Shown: positions 1 through 10,877 of the stretch, in pieces | How positions within the stretch are numbered: position 1 is the first letter of the stretch | Layout of the letters: the number at the start of each line of letters is the position of its first letter | Source: Anthoceros angustus | Lineage: Eukaryota; Streptophyta; Anthocerotopsida; Anthocerotales; Anthocerotaceae | Assembly (NCBI GenBank): GCA_010909165.1 | Contig: VJWM01000107.1 | Coordinates: 496,001 to 560,000, forward strand | Length of the DNA stretch: 64,000 nt | Reading direction: 5' to 3' | Position numbers and translations under genes: made by a program | Notes under the pieces: generated by a model | What the model was told of the DNA's origin: nothing | The model's input: only the letters and a program-made list of their open reading frames with translations | Databases searched by the model: none

Positions 1-3000
1 AAACTCTTAGGTCCTGCGGCACATTTCACATGATCATCTCAGTGTGAGGCCCTCTATGTGTCCATTGGGTTGCAAGTAGCCAGCTAATGAGACCACACCT
101 GCTGAGCCGCTGACTTCTCTAGATCAGCAATTTGAGTTTGGAACTGGTTAACAATCCGCTTGTTCTCCGCTACAATCTGAGAGCAGCAGCACGGCAGGAC
201 GAAATTATACACAAGGAACTAGAGCACAGTTTTCAAAAGGATGGGTGGGGCATGCGATTAGTCACCGGCTGAGGATTGTACCTTATCTTTCTCTAATGCA
301 TACCATCTCCTCTGCGTTTGCCGAAGCTCGGCCAGGTCAGTCTCATGTTTTTGGTTGTCCTGCATTTCCTTCATTTCGAACCTGTGCCTCCACTCATTTT
401 GGAGCTGGGCCATTTCCAGCTCGTGCTTCTCAGCTAGCTCCTGGATCTGCAAGGAGTGTTCGCGACGTTGAAGCTCCAAGTCTCGCCAGGCTTTCTGGGA
501 AACTTCTGTAACCGCTGCTGACATGGCTTCAGCTGCTGATAAAGCATCAACATGGTCTTTGTTCTCCTCCTCTGATTTCTTAGAGAGCATCTGCACTGAA
601 GCCAGAAAGACTTAATGAAACCCGAATGCAACATCTTGTTGGCTTCCCGTCTGGAAATAGATTATACGAAGTCACGACCAGCCAGCCTCTTCTCAAATTC
701 AAAGGAGAACTAGCCTTCTGCACGATCCGCTTTGTACTCTGGTTTCATGAAAACTACCTCCAATTCAAGTTGGTGAGCCAAAACCAAAGCTTTATGTTCC
801 TCGGCAGCAGCACAAAGAGAGGCCTTTTGCTCAAGTATGATTCTTTCATGCTGTTGGGCCAAACGCTTCATCTCCGCGTGAAGCTCCGCTGTTTCTCTAT
901 CGAAAAGACACCGCAGGGTATCTTGAAACTTTGCCTTTCGGTCTTCCTGAATAGTCGAAAACAAGGGTCGCATGACGAAAGCAGTGTTAGTACGACCAAA
1001 GACGACGGCCTTACACACCAAGGACAAGACTTCCAGTTTCCTATGGGTCTACCAGCATAACTGCTGCACCATCGTACCTCTTCCATCTTCGACTTCTTGC
1101 GAACCTCAGACAGGTCTGCCTACAAGCACGAACTATTTGCATCAGCACGGCGCACTGTATGGTGATTAGAGTACGTGAGAACAACATTGCAAAACGTGCA
1201 TTATGATCACTACAATAATGAGTAGCACAGATATCTATGATTCTTGCTGATACACTACTGTAGGTATCAACAGCACTTTGCAAGAGCATGCATCCCACCT
1301 CGTACGTTTGGATTGTCAACTCAAGTTTTTTCTCATGCTCCAGCTGCATACCGAGTAACTTCTCCTTCAGTCTGTAACACTCCAACCCATCCTCTGCAAC
1401 ATTTAGGTCTCAGAACTATCCAAAGAGTGACATCGATGGCCAACACTAGCCAGTTTTGTTCAATTTGGTCTTGCTAGCTGCGCGGAGAATAATAGGAGTT
1501 GATGGGCTTTACTCTTTGATCTCAGAGATGAGAGATTCTTCTTGCTTCGAAGACAGCGCAGCAGATTGGACATGTTGATCAAGCTCTACTCTGACGTTCT
1601 CAATGACAGCTGCTTGCTCTAGTGTTTTAGATTCATACTACACACATTAACAGGACACAATTCATAAATCTTCAGCAGGTTGTGGTATCAATGTGCATAA
1701 AAAACCTACTCCTATTTAGGGAATAACCTGAATTTGTAATTCACGAAGACTTTGCTGCAGCAGTTCACACTTTCTTTGCGAGTCCTTCAGTTGTCGTGTA
1801 AGAGCTGAACACATCTATGGACAAAATGGCAAATCAGACAATGTCAAAGTAGCCGTGGTTGGATCATCTGCAAAGCATGCTGCGCTTACCTGTTTGGATT
1901 CTTGTGCCTGCTTAATTGCCTGCTTCTGCAGAGCTTGAAAATCAATTCCTAGACGGCTTCCTACGCTCTCAAGACTGTCAAGATTTTCTTGGAGCTTACT
2001 GACCTGATAACACAGATTGCATTTTGTGAGAGTTTCAGAAAGTCAGCAACTGCAAATACAAGCACATCGTCTTCTGTAATCACATCTAATTGATGACCCA
2101 CCCTTTCTCAACAATAGTTTCGCTAATGGGTGAAAGACATGCCTTTCCCTCATATAGTGCAATCAAGTCTGCAGACCTTGACCTTTGTTGCTCCAACCTC
2201 ATCTCAAATGCCTGTGCAAACTTGGCGTAATCATCCTTGGCTTTTGCTTCCGACTGCTCTGCAATGTACATTTAATTCTTAGCCACCAATAAAGTCTGCA
2301 TAGTAGTTTTTTGTACGACAACGAACGAATACTAGACCAACTGCACAACTGACACGAACTTACTCCACTTCTTTCGTAGGGACTCCTCCAATGATGCACA
2401 CTGGACTTTGGCACCTTTCTTTTGCTCATCCAGCTGCAGTCATGGTACGAAATGCACCGGCTATAGTGTCCATACACGGGGGGTATCTCAGATTGTAAAA
2501 GGCTCCCAAGTTAAATTGCAAAAAGGGTAAAACGGATCAAGGAGTTAGACGTGCACAGTTCGCTCACCTGCAGCAGATACGCCCTGTGTACACTGTTCAT
2601 GGTGGACTCGTGGTTCGACATCTGCTGCTTTAGTTTTAACTCCATGAGCTCCTTAACATGATTAGCTGTTTGCTCGCTCTGGAAGTAGCCAAATGCAACC
2701 GAGTCAGGCTTTCTGGAAGTTAGATGTCTACCAACTGTCGAAAATGCGAAGACAGAAGGCGTCCTCAAGGGCTAGAACCTGCGCGAGCCTTTCAAGCTGA
2801 AGAGCAGAGATTTCCGCTGAGAGAGCATTACACTTGGTGATAGCCTCCGCCTCTTTTCTCGTGAGATCTCCCTCTGCCTTGGCCAATGAATCGTTTGCTG
2901 TTCTGACCTGCACTCGTCGGTGGTCAGAGAGGCTCAGTAGTGGACATTGCTGAATTACCAAGTGATTGATATAGCATCCTACGACATGGATTCCAGAAAA

Positions 3001-5547
3001 ATGCTTAGAAAGGACCCATCTACCTCCTCCCGAAGTCGACGCACTTCCATCACTGCATTGTTGTGGTCCTTTCGACTGGTAGCCAGAGTAAATTGCAACT
3101 CATCAACCTACATCGTGAACCCATTAGAAAAAGAAGTCATTCGCAACATTGCAATCCATCATGGGGTTTTGAACAAGGCTCGTAAGCCTGCATCGAGCCT
3201 GTCCTCTTCGCAGGCGTAGGTCACACACACCCTTTTCTTATGTTGTTGCAGCTCCTCCTCAGTCAATGCACAGGCTGTCGTCAAGTTTGTTACATCCTTT
3301 TGCAGTGCAAGGGTTTTACTTTCCTGAAACGTAAATTGGTCAGCAAGCTTGAGGTCTGTGTACAAATGCCTGAAAAGAGGACAAGGTGGAGGCAATACCA
3401 AGGCTCCAATGGTTGACGTATATGCAGCTTTCATTTCACTGAAATGATGAGAATTCAGCACAGTCAGAGTGGTTTGGCTGGATCACGAGATCAAGAAGCG
3501 GAGACACCCAAAGGCAGCAGCTATAAGTGAGAGGGATGCTTACACTGCCTTCTTTTTCTCAGATTCAAGGCTTGTTGAAACAGTTTGCACGTCCTTCAAA
3601 GAGACTCGTAACTTCTCTATCTGTCTAATACAAAGGTACAACCGATCAAACTGTAAGCACAAATTGGACACTGACTTCCGCTCAATTGAGCCCATAGAAA
3701 CAAAGTATCACGAAGGTCCCGATAAAACACCGTGTCTGAGCTTTCTCTTTTCAACGTTGAATACGAGATCTCTAAAGCATCCTTCAAATGTTTGTTCTGC
3801 AGATGCACACATTTACCAATTATCAATACTTATGCCTGGATTATCGTGTGAGATGGCCCATAGGTGAGATGCTGCCTACCTCAGCTAATCTTAAACTAGT
3901 GTCCTGCAACATGTCATGAGCTTCCCTCAACTGCAGGCGTAAAGCATCCATGTCCTGGTGTATGCTGTCCTTCTCTTGGCTGCTGATCTCCAACTCTTTC
4001 TTGATGGAAGCCTCCTGCGTTTTGTTTCGAGTTGCTATACACTTAATAGCAGCATCCAGGATTGCACGCACTGTACCACAACAACTGAGATGTTTCCACA
4101 AAATCCAACACATGCGTAGGGTGTACAGGAGTGGAGCTCACCTTTTCCCTGAGACTTAATTCTAACGCTGAATGTTTTTTGCACAGTTGCTCAACATACT
4201 CCTTGTTCTCCATCTGCAAGAAACGCTCTTGGACCATTCAGTTGAGCAACATGAAGTGGGTGCAGCCTTAGTGGAGGCCCAGTTATTCAATCCAATAATG
4301 CTGGTGAAAGTACCTTCATGTGTTCAATTTCCTCAGCATGTACAGCCTTGAGTACCTGGATGGCACAAGAAGATTCGACTGCTATAACTTTACTTCGACT
4401 AGCAAGTGGTTACAACGGACGTGGATAGTAAGAAGGATTGCGGACAACAGTGGGAGACCTCAACGGATTGAGTGATCTCCTTTTTCGCTTGGTCTTGAGA
4501 TTGCATTTCTCGATTTGCAAATATTTGTTGTGTGGCTTCGACTTGTCTTTGACATCTGTCCAAAATCACTGCAATCTCTTCCTTGTGTCTCTTCTGTTCC
4601 TCTTCGATCTGGTGAAGTTAGAAACCTAAGTGTCATGTACTGTGCAGTGGACAATAGGGCTTGCAAGCAAAGGATAACCATTGAAACCACGTGCCTCTTG
4701 CTCCCGCTGCTCCTTCTTTTCATGCATTTCCTGGTCAAAAAGCAGGCAGACTATCAGGTACCCCTGTAATTTCTGATGTTTTTCTTGCTGAGTTGCAGTG
4801 CTCACAAAGCTACCAGAGACGAGCATGGGAATGAACCACCTAGAAGTGTACCTTCAACAGTTGCTCAGACTGCTTTGACTTCTCAGCTTGCTCACTAAGC
4901 TCACTTTTGAGCTGCATTATTTCCCTACGACAAAAAACTGCACACTCAGCTTACTAACCCTAACCTCCTTCTGTGCCTTTGCAGAGTCAATTGACGGCCC
5001 ATGGGAGAGCTGCAATTGTCTTCCAAAAGCACATCAATGGCCAGATTAAAGCCATCAAGCCGGAGTACCTTTGAAACGTCTGATACTTATGTTCTGCAAC
5101 CCTTTTCATTGATTCCTCCATTGCTTTAGCCTCCTACAACCGAATCCTAGGTCACCAACGAGGCAACAAAGAAGATGTTTCAACGGCAGTTGTAAGCGCC
5201 TGTACCTTAACAAATTCTTGAGTTTTTCTTTCCTGGATCTGGATCTCCAAATCGGTCTTGAATATCCTGATCCGGCTTGCCGTCTCCTTCAAGATCTCTT
5301 CAATCTCACAGTCATTCTGCTCAGCTAAACCCTGTAGATTCCAGCTACAGAACGCGATGAGTCTCGGTCAAAGTGCATGCATTGCAGAGATGCCTTAACG
5401 AGCCTTGGACAGGACCTGGTAGGCAACCTCCGAGCCATCAGACGGGTAGGACGCAAAATGATCCACGAGGTTTGTCAGCTGAAGAAGCTTTTGCCCCATT
5501 CTTTCCTCCAGAGTTTTCCAAGCATACTTCGGCTCCTGCTGCGCCAT
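1..5547 (-). CDS. FAM184-like coiled-coil protein, 3' end beyond window
   Basis: Many short exons on the minus strand encode an almost continuous coiled coil. The start is the ATG at 5547-5545 (MAQQEPKYAW...), with an in-frame TAG upstream. Exon 1 (5416-5547) contains QKLLQLTNLVDHF. Exon 2 (5206-5331) contains EQNDCEIEEILKETASRI and FKTDL. This order resembles the start of the FAM184 domain, where a QLTKVIY-like segment is followed by an EEIQQIL..ETREKI..YK segment. Further exons I could frame: about 1522-1625, 1299-1371, 758-946, 282-597 and 99-176, all rich in E/K/Q heptads and bounded by GT-AG; more lie between. The frame is still open at position 99, so the 3' end is missing. FAM184 proteins are poorly characterised and are found mainly in organisms with cilia. 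A generic ciliary coiled-coil protein is the alternative. Confidence 0.6.
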
Positions 5548-6050
5548 CGTGCAAATTGGTTTCCGTTCCACGTCCTACGTCACGGTGATGGCCAGCGTCG
5601 GCGAATTAGGTGCCCAGAAGACCCCCCCCTCTCCGCAAAATGCAACGCATTGAACGCAACCGTTGTTTTCAGGCTGCTCTGATGCAAGGAAGCCAGAAAA
5701 GACACTTCGACAATCACAAAGTAGAGCGGGAAAAGGGCAGTTGGCTGGCCGTTGCCCTCAGTTTCCCAGTCGCCTGAAAGTGGAATTGTTACTGTGTACG
5801 TTATATATATGTAGGCTCTCTTGTGACTTTTCACCACTTCAGTTGACAGGGCACATGAATGTGGCCCAAAAACTCTCCTCCCGTTTTTTTCATACCTCTT
5901 CCCTACTAGGCCACACATATGTAGTTATATGTTTTTCCTCCACAATTCTTTTTTGTTATCTCCAAGATTGAAACGTGTGAATTTTTCATCTCCAAGATCG
6001 AGACATGTGAAGTCAGCTAGTAGAGTCTCTCTTACGGTTTCATTAGTGCA
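5548..6050. promoter_or_regulatory. shared divergent upstream region of FAM184-like and kinesin-9 genes
   Basis: About 500 bp separate the two divergent start codons (5547 minus, 6051 plus). The only obvious element is a TATATATA run at about 5803-5810, some 240 bp before the kinesin start. Short frames on both strands here look incidental. The arrangement fits a bidirectional promoter, which is inference from geometry only. Confidence 0.4.
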
Positions 6051-8669
6051 ATGGGAGCTCCTCAAGGTGAAGGTGGTTTTCACAGTAATATTGAAATATA
6101 TCTTAGAATGCGTCCCCATGGAGCAGGAGCATCCATTTACAAATTGGATGAAGAAAAAAATTGTGTGCAGTGGTCTATTCCTCGACAAGCTCAATTAGGG
6201 ATGATTAATCACCAACGCGAGCATTACAACTTCAGCTTCACAGGAATTTTTGACATGGACACAAAGCAGGATACAGTCTTTGAAACAGTGGCTCACAAAG
6301 TAGTACTAGGAGCATTAGATGGATACAATGGGACTATCTTCGCTTATGGTCAGACAGGATCCGGAAAGACCTATACAATTACAGGAGGAGCAGAAAGATA
6401 TGTAGATAGAGGTGTGATACCTCGAGCCATTTCTCTCATATTTAGTGACTTAGCAAAAAGAACTGAATACACCTATATCGTACATTTCTCATATCTTGAA
6501 ATATATAATGAAACGGGGTATGATCTTCTTGATCCAGATCATGAAACTAAGTCCTTGGAAGATCTTCCCAAAGTGACTTTGATGGAAGACGATGACAATT
6601 GTATCCACTTACGGAATCTATCAATGCATTTGGCTTCAAATGAGGAAGAAGCTCTCAATTTATTGTTTGTGGGTGATACCAATAGAATGATAAGTGCTAC
6701 ACCTATGAATATGGCAAGTAGCAGATCTCATTGCATCTTTACGGCAACTATCGAAGCTCGTAAAGCGGGAGAAGATATTGTAAGACGATCTAAGCTACAT
6801 TTAGTCGATCTTGCTGGATCAGAGAGAGTAAGCAAGACAAAAGTAGATGGACAAATTTTGAAGGAAGCTAAGTACATCAATTTATCACTACACTTTTTGG
6901 AACAAGTGATCATAGCCCTTCAAGAAAGAAGTCAGGGTAAGCATCGTGATCATATTCCGTACCGAAATTCCATGATGACATCGATGCTAAGGGATTCCTT
7001 GGGTGGGAATTGCAAAACCGTCATGATAGCTACAGTAAGTGTAGCTCAAGAACAATTAGAGGAAACAATTTCTACTTGCCGATTTGCACAGCGTGTTGCT
7101 ATGGTCTCCAATAAAGTAGAGATAAATGAAGAAATAGATCCTACGTTATTGATAAAAAGATTAAAGCAAGAAATACTTGACCTCAAAGATGAGATTTCAT
7201 TATTGAAGGCTGCTAGTGGGGACAAAATGATGGAGTGCCCAAAGACTGCTGATAATATTGAGCAAATAAGGAAAGAAATTCATAACTACATAGGTGATGA
7301 TTCACAAGATGCTCAATTGAATTGTGGATCGAGCATGTTCTACATTAAAAACGCTTTCCATATTTTTAAGTCACTAATCAAGGACTTAAGAGATCCAAAG
7401 GATGAGGTTGATGTTAAATCAACTCAAGCTTGCCTTAAAAACATTGACAATGTTCCAAGTACTCCATCCGATTTGTGGAAACAGGTTCAAGATTTAAAAT
7501 ATGAAATACAACAAAAAGACAATGAAATTAATATCCTAGTCTCTTTCATAAGAAAGCGTCAAAATGAAATAGGGAATGATACTGAAAAATTAAATTTTAT
7601 GTCAAAATTACAAATTCATGGACCTGCATCACATCCAGAGTCATCACAAATGGATAATGTGGACATGAGAGTGAATAATGTCTCACAAGGATCGAGCTCT
7701 CCTCAAACTACTATTGAAAGCTCCAGCTCAAGTCCTGGGAACAAGTTACTATTCGGTAGAAAGCAATGTTTTGAGATTTTTTGCTCTAATTATTCAAGTA
7801 TGAATTCCATAAATGAAAACAAGGCTATTCTCAAACAAAAATACCAGGAAGCAAAGGCTCTTGGTGATGGGGTGAATAAGGCAAGAGAAAATATCAATTC
7901 TTTAAAAATGAAAATAGAAAAGCAACGAGTGGATCGTGCAATGCAAAATCTATTACAAGGCAAGGACCAAGGAAACACCGAGCAGGATGTTGAGGATGAT
8001 GAATTTATTAGGTCAATCGATGCTGAAAAACGATTGTATAGAGACGGTTTTACAAAACTGCGAGATTTGAAGAAGGAAATCGAGCACTTGCATACCCTGT
8101 TAGAACGTAGTCGAGTGAAACTTCATACCGACTTTGAGACTTGGTTAGGTCTCTTACAAGGTCCTACAAGTACGCCTAGTGAGCATGGAAGCTTTACATC
8201 GCGGGTAGATGAGAACCTGGATGACCCACTCTCACTTTCAGCATGCTCTACTGCTTCCACGGTCTCCAGAGACATCTCTTTGCATGCACCAATGGACGTG
8301 AACAAAAGCTCCGAGGGCATTATCATTCCTATGGGGAATCAAGAGAGATTGAGAACACCAAATTCGAACTCTTTATCAACATGCCATGGCTACGAACCAT
8401 CTTGGCCAGCAAGCATTCATGGCACAAGTAAAAGCAGGGATGGAAGTGCTTGTTCTGCCAAAGGGCTCTCAGTCCCAGATGAGGAAAGGAAAAAACAAAA
8501 GAAAATCACGTCACAAAGCTTGAAAGGCGCAATAAAAGTGGACAGGAAGGACATTATGCTCACCGGTAACACTGAAGCGGATGCAGACATTCTAGCATTT
8601 TACCAGGCTCGATCTGATTTCCTGAATTTGAAACCACAACCGTGCAAGAACGCGTGCGCCAAGGGCTAG
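6051..8669 (+). CDS. Kinesin-9 family motor protein (KIF9/KIF6/KLP1-like), intronless
   Basis: A single open frame of 872 codons. The motor domain fills about residues 12-355: P-loop GQTGSGKTYT, switch I region NMASSRSHCIF, switch II DLAGSER, then the YINLSLHFLEQVIIAL segment and DSLGGNCKT. The motor sequence (LDGYNGTIFAYGQTG, VSYLEIYNE-like FSYLEIYNETGYDLLD) is closest to kinesin-9, the group of KIF6, KIF9 and Chlamydomonas KLP1, plus-end-directed motors of motile axonemes. A short neck coiled coil follows (ILDLKDEISLL), then a less conserved tail with predicted coils at about residues 560-700 and a polar, serine-rich end. The start MGAPQGEGG lies just before the first motor strand IEIYLRMRP. 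Unlike its multi-exon, G/C-rich neighbours it has no intron and is clearly A/T-rich, which would fit a retrocopy or another compositional history. All nucleotide-binding motifs are intact. Confidence 0.9.
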   Translation: MGAPQGEGGFHSNIEIYLRMRPHGAGASIYKLDEEKNCVQWSIPRQAQLGMINHQREHYNFSFTGIFDMDTKQDTVFETVAHKVVLGALDGYNGTIFAYGQTGSGKTYTITGGAERYVDRGVIPRAISLIFSDLAKRTEYTYIVHFSYLEIYNETGYDLLDPDHETKSLEDLPKVTLMEDDDNCIHLRNLSMHLASNEEEALNLLFVGDTNRMISATPMNMASSRSHCIFTATIEARKAGEDIVRRSKLHLVDLAGSERVSKTKVDGQILKEAKYINLSLHFLEQVIIALQERSQGKHRDHIPYRNSMMTSMLRDSLGGNCKTVMIATVSVAQEQLEETISTCRFAQRVAMVSNKVEINEEIDPTLLIKRLKQEILDLKDEISLLKAASGDKMMECPKTADNIEQIRKEIHNYIGDDSQDAQLNCGSSMFYIKNAFHIFKSLIKDLRDPKDEVDVKSTQACLKNIDNVPSTPSDLWKQVQDLKYEIQQKDNEINILVSFIRKRQNEIGNDTEKLNFMSKLQIHGPASHPESSQMDNVDMRVNNVSQGSSSPQTTIESSSSSPGNKLLFGRKQCFEIFCSNYSSMNSINENKAILKQKYQEAKALGDGVNKARENINSLKMKIEKQRVDRAMQNLLQGKDQGNTEQDVEDDEFIRSIDAEKRLYRDGFTKLRDLKKEIEHLHTLLERSRVKLHTDFETWLGLLQGPTSTPSEHGSFTSRVDENLDDPLSLSACSTASTVSRDISLHAPMDVNKSSEGIIIPMGNQERLRTPNSNSLSTCHGYEPSWPASIHGTSKSRDGSACSAKGLSVPDEERKKQKKITSQSLKGAIKVDRKDIMLTGNTEADADILAFYQARSDFLNLKPQPCKNACAKG

Positions 8670-9205
8670 TGACATCATTATCCAATCGCGACTCACTTCG
8701 CGCCGAGCGGTCCTTTGTGAGGATACCCAGTCCTCGCGATCGGACATCCGACAGAGCCGGAGATGTTGGTGTCAGCCTTTGCCTCCAAGGAAAGGATTTC
8801 TTTGCTGTTTCAGTAGAAGGTGCGAAATGCACAATCCTGGCAAGCCGGCGTGCTTTGCTCACATCGCAGGCTTCCTTTTGTTCTCTGCCCTTCAATCTGG
8901 CAGTGTCATGGAGCTGTCGATTGTTTGTTATGTGAACTAACTTGGTTGCGCCTGCATGTGAGCAGATGACCTACGCCTTCCTGACATGTTGCAGCGTGCT
9001 CCATAATGCTAGCCAGATCTCGCAGGTGAGTTTTGCAACTTCCAGATGCCTGCTGTCTGTTTCTTGACTTGGTGGCTACGGCTTCAAATTAAGGAGTGCT
9101 TGCTTGTTGTATTTTGCTGACGCACCTGCTTTATCAGCCCGTGGTGGGCCGGCAGGTGATAGATCGGAGAGTCGGGCAGTAGATCTGAAAGGCACAACTG
9201 CGAAG
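8670..9205. other. intergenic, no gene seen
   Basis: Between the kinesin stop and the polygalacturonase start. The polygalacturonase frame is open upstream to 9104, but those 34 codons lack signal-peptide character and precede a better start. Confidence 0.5.
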
Positions 9206-10846
9206 ATGTGCCCTCAACAATTGATCAGTGTCATGCTAGTAGCTCTTCAGCTGCTTCACCATCAGTGCGTAGCTGACATTCCCAGCTCTCCTTACATCAC
9301 ACTTCTCAGCAGGGATACGAAACAAGATCTGGGGTGGGCTGAGAGCAAGCAGAAGCAGAAGGAGGTGTACTCTGTATCAGACTATGGGGCAAGCGGGAAT
9401 GGCATACTGTACGACACAATCGCCATCCAGTGCACCATAGACTCCTGTGCCCGCGCAGGAGGAGGAGTGGTTCTCTTCCCACCAGGCTCATATCTCACAG
9501 GCACCATCTTCCTCAAGTCCGGTGTCACCCTCCAAGTGGCAGAAGGGGCCACGATCCTGGGCAGCCCCAACCAGCAAGACTACCCCGGGGATGCCTCCCG
9601 GTGGTACCTCATCTTGGCCGAGGACGCGGACGAGGTAGGCATCACCGGAGGAGGAGTGATCGACGGACAAGGCCTCAAGTTCGTGACAGAATTCAAGGAG
9701 GCGAAGAACATCATGGCGAGCTGGAACCAAACAGGAGCATGCACCGGCGACGAGTGCAGGCCCCGGCTGGTGGGCTTCCTCAACTGCACCAACGTCCATC
9801 TCTGGAGGATACACCTGCGTGAGCCTGCTTACTGGTGGTGGGTACTAAATCCTTCCATCTCCAGCTCCCATCTCCTCCCTCTCTCACCCTGTCATGCCTC
9901 CGCAACCAGCCCTAATCCTCCCGTCCCTGATGTGCACTGCAGCATCCATGTCGTGCTGTGCAACCATGTCACAATAGAGGAAGTGGACATGTACGGGGAC
10001 TTCAACTGCCCAAACAACGACGGCATCGACATCGAGGGCTCCAACAACACATCCATCCGGCGAGTTCACATCGACACCGGGGACGACGCCATCTGCCCCA
10101 AGACCAGCAGAGGCCCGCTCACCAACCTCACGGTCACGGACTGCTGGATCAGAACCAAGTCCAGCGCAGTGAAGCTGGGCAGCGGAAGCATGTACGACTT
10201 CACCAACCTCCACTTCGAGAAGCTCCTCATCGTGGATTCTCACCGAGGCCTCGCAATCCAGCTCCGAGACTCAGGTACTCTCCTATCCCTCACATCCCTC
10301 CAAATCCCGCACCTGCAATTCAAGCAAAATCACCAACCAACAGCCTCACCTCCCTTTCCAGGCTCCGTCCGCAACGTGACCTTCGCCAACATCAAGCTGA
10401 GCACCCGCTACTACGACCCCTCCTGGTGGGGGCGCGCGGAGCCCATCTACGTGACGGCCTGCGCCCGCGGGGCGGCGACCCCGGGCGTGGGCTCCGTCCA
10501 GGGCCTCCGCTTCGTCAACATCAGCGCGACCTCCGAGAACGGCATCTTCCTGGCGGGCGCCGCGGACACCCAACTCAGCGGCCTCCACTTCGAAAACGTA
10601 TCCGTGCGGCTGGAACGCCGCACAACCTACCCGGGTGGAAAGCACGATTACCGCCCTGGTTGCCAGGGACTGGTGGATTTCGACGGCACAGCCGGCGTCT
10701 TCATGGAGTACGTCCACGACGCCAACTTCTTCAAAGTGGACATCCTCTGGACACCGGACGCCGCCCCCGGTTGGGGCTCGCCTTTGCTGTTCAATCCGTC
10801 CAGCGTGGGGAACTTGAGTTTGGATCATTTTCGCTCCCATTTCTAA
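9206..10846 (+). CDS. Glycoside hydrolase family 28 polygalacturonase-like protein, secreted
   Basis: Predicted to cleave homogalacturonan in the cell wall. The ATG at 9206 begins a signal peptide (MCPQQLISVMLVALQLLHH), then VYSVSDYGASGNGI, the usual GH28 entry. Catalytic-region motifs follow: PNNDGIDIEGS (NTD-type), DTGDDAICPK (GDD), SSAVKLGS in place of the GHG motif, and RDSG where RIK usually sits, as in the plant subgroup of 'probable polygalacturonases' around At3g62110. Two introns fit: 9838-9942 (105 bp, giving PAYW-C-IHVV) and 10275-10361 (87 bp, giving RDSG-SVRN). Both are multiples of three and free of stops, so the unspliced frame also reads through. Spliced length is about 482 residues, normal for the family. 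Divergence at the GHG and RIK positions leaves the exact substrate uncertain. Confidence 0.9.
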   Translation: MCPQQLISVMLVALQLLHHQCVADIPSSPYITLLSRDTKQDLGWAESKQKQKEVYSVSDYGASGNGILYDTIAIQCTIDSCARAGGGVVLFPPGSYLTGTIFLKSGVTLQVAEGATILGSPNQQDYPGDASRWYLILAEDADEVGITGGGVIDGQGLKFVTEFKEAKNIMASWNQTGACTGDECRPRLVGFLNCTNVHLWRIHLREPAYWWWVLNPSISSSHLLPLSPCHASATSPNPPVPDVHCSIHVVLCNHVTIEEVDMYGDFNCPNNDGIDIEGSNNTSIRRVHIDTGDDAICPKTSRGPLTNLTVTDCWIRTKSSAVKLGSGSMYDFTNLHFEKLLIVDSHRGLAIQLRDSGTLLSLTSLQIPHLQFKQNHQPTASPPFPGSVRNVTFANIKLSTRYYDPSWWGRAEPIYVTACARGAATPGVGSVQGLRFVNISATSENGIFLAGAADTQLSGLHFENVSVRLERRTTYPGGKHDYRPGCQGLVDFDGTAGVFMEYVHDANFFKVDILWTPDAAPGWGSPLLFNPSSVGNLSLDHFRSHF

Positions 10847-10877
10847 ACGCCTTCCTCGCCCAGCATTTCCGCGCAAT

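Noticed and set aside
9382-10876. Long open frames antisense to and overlapping the polygalacturonase (up to 355 codons)
   Set aside because: They are compositional shadows of a G/C-rich gene whose own frame has clear GH28 motifs.
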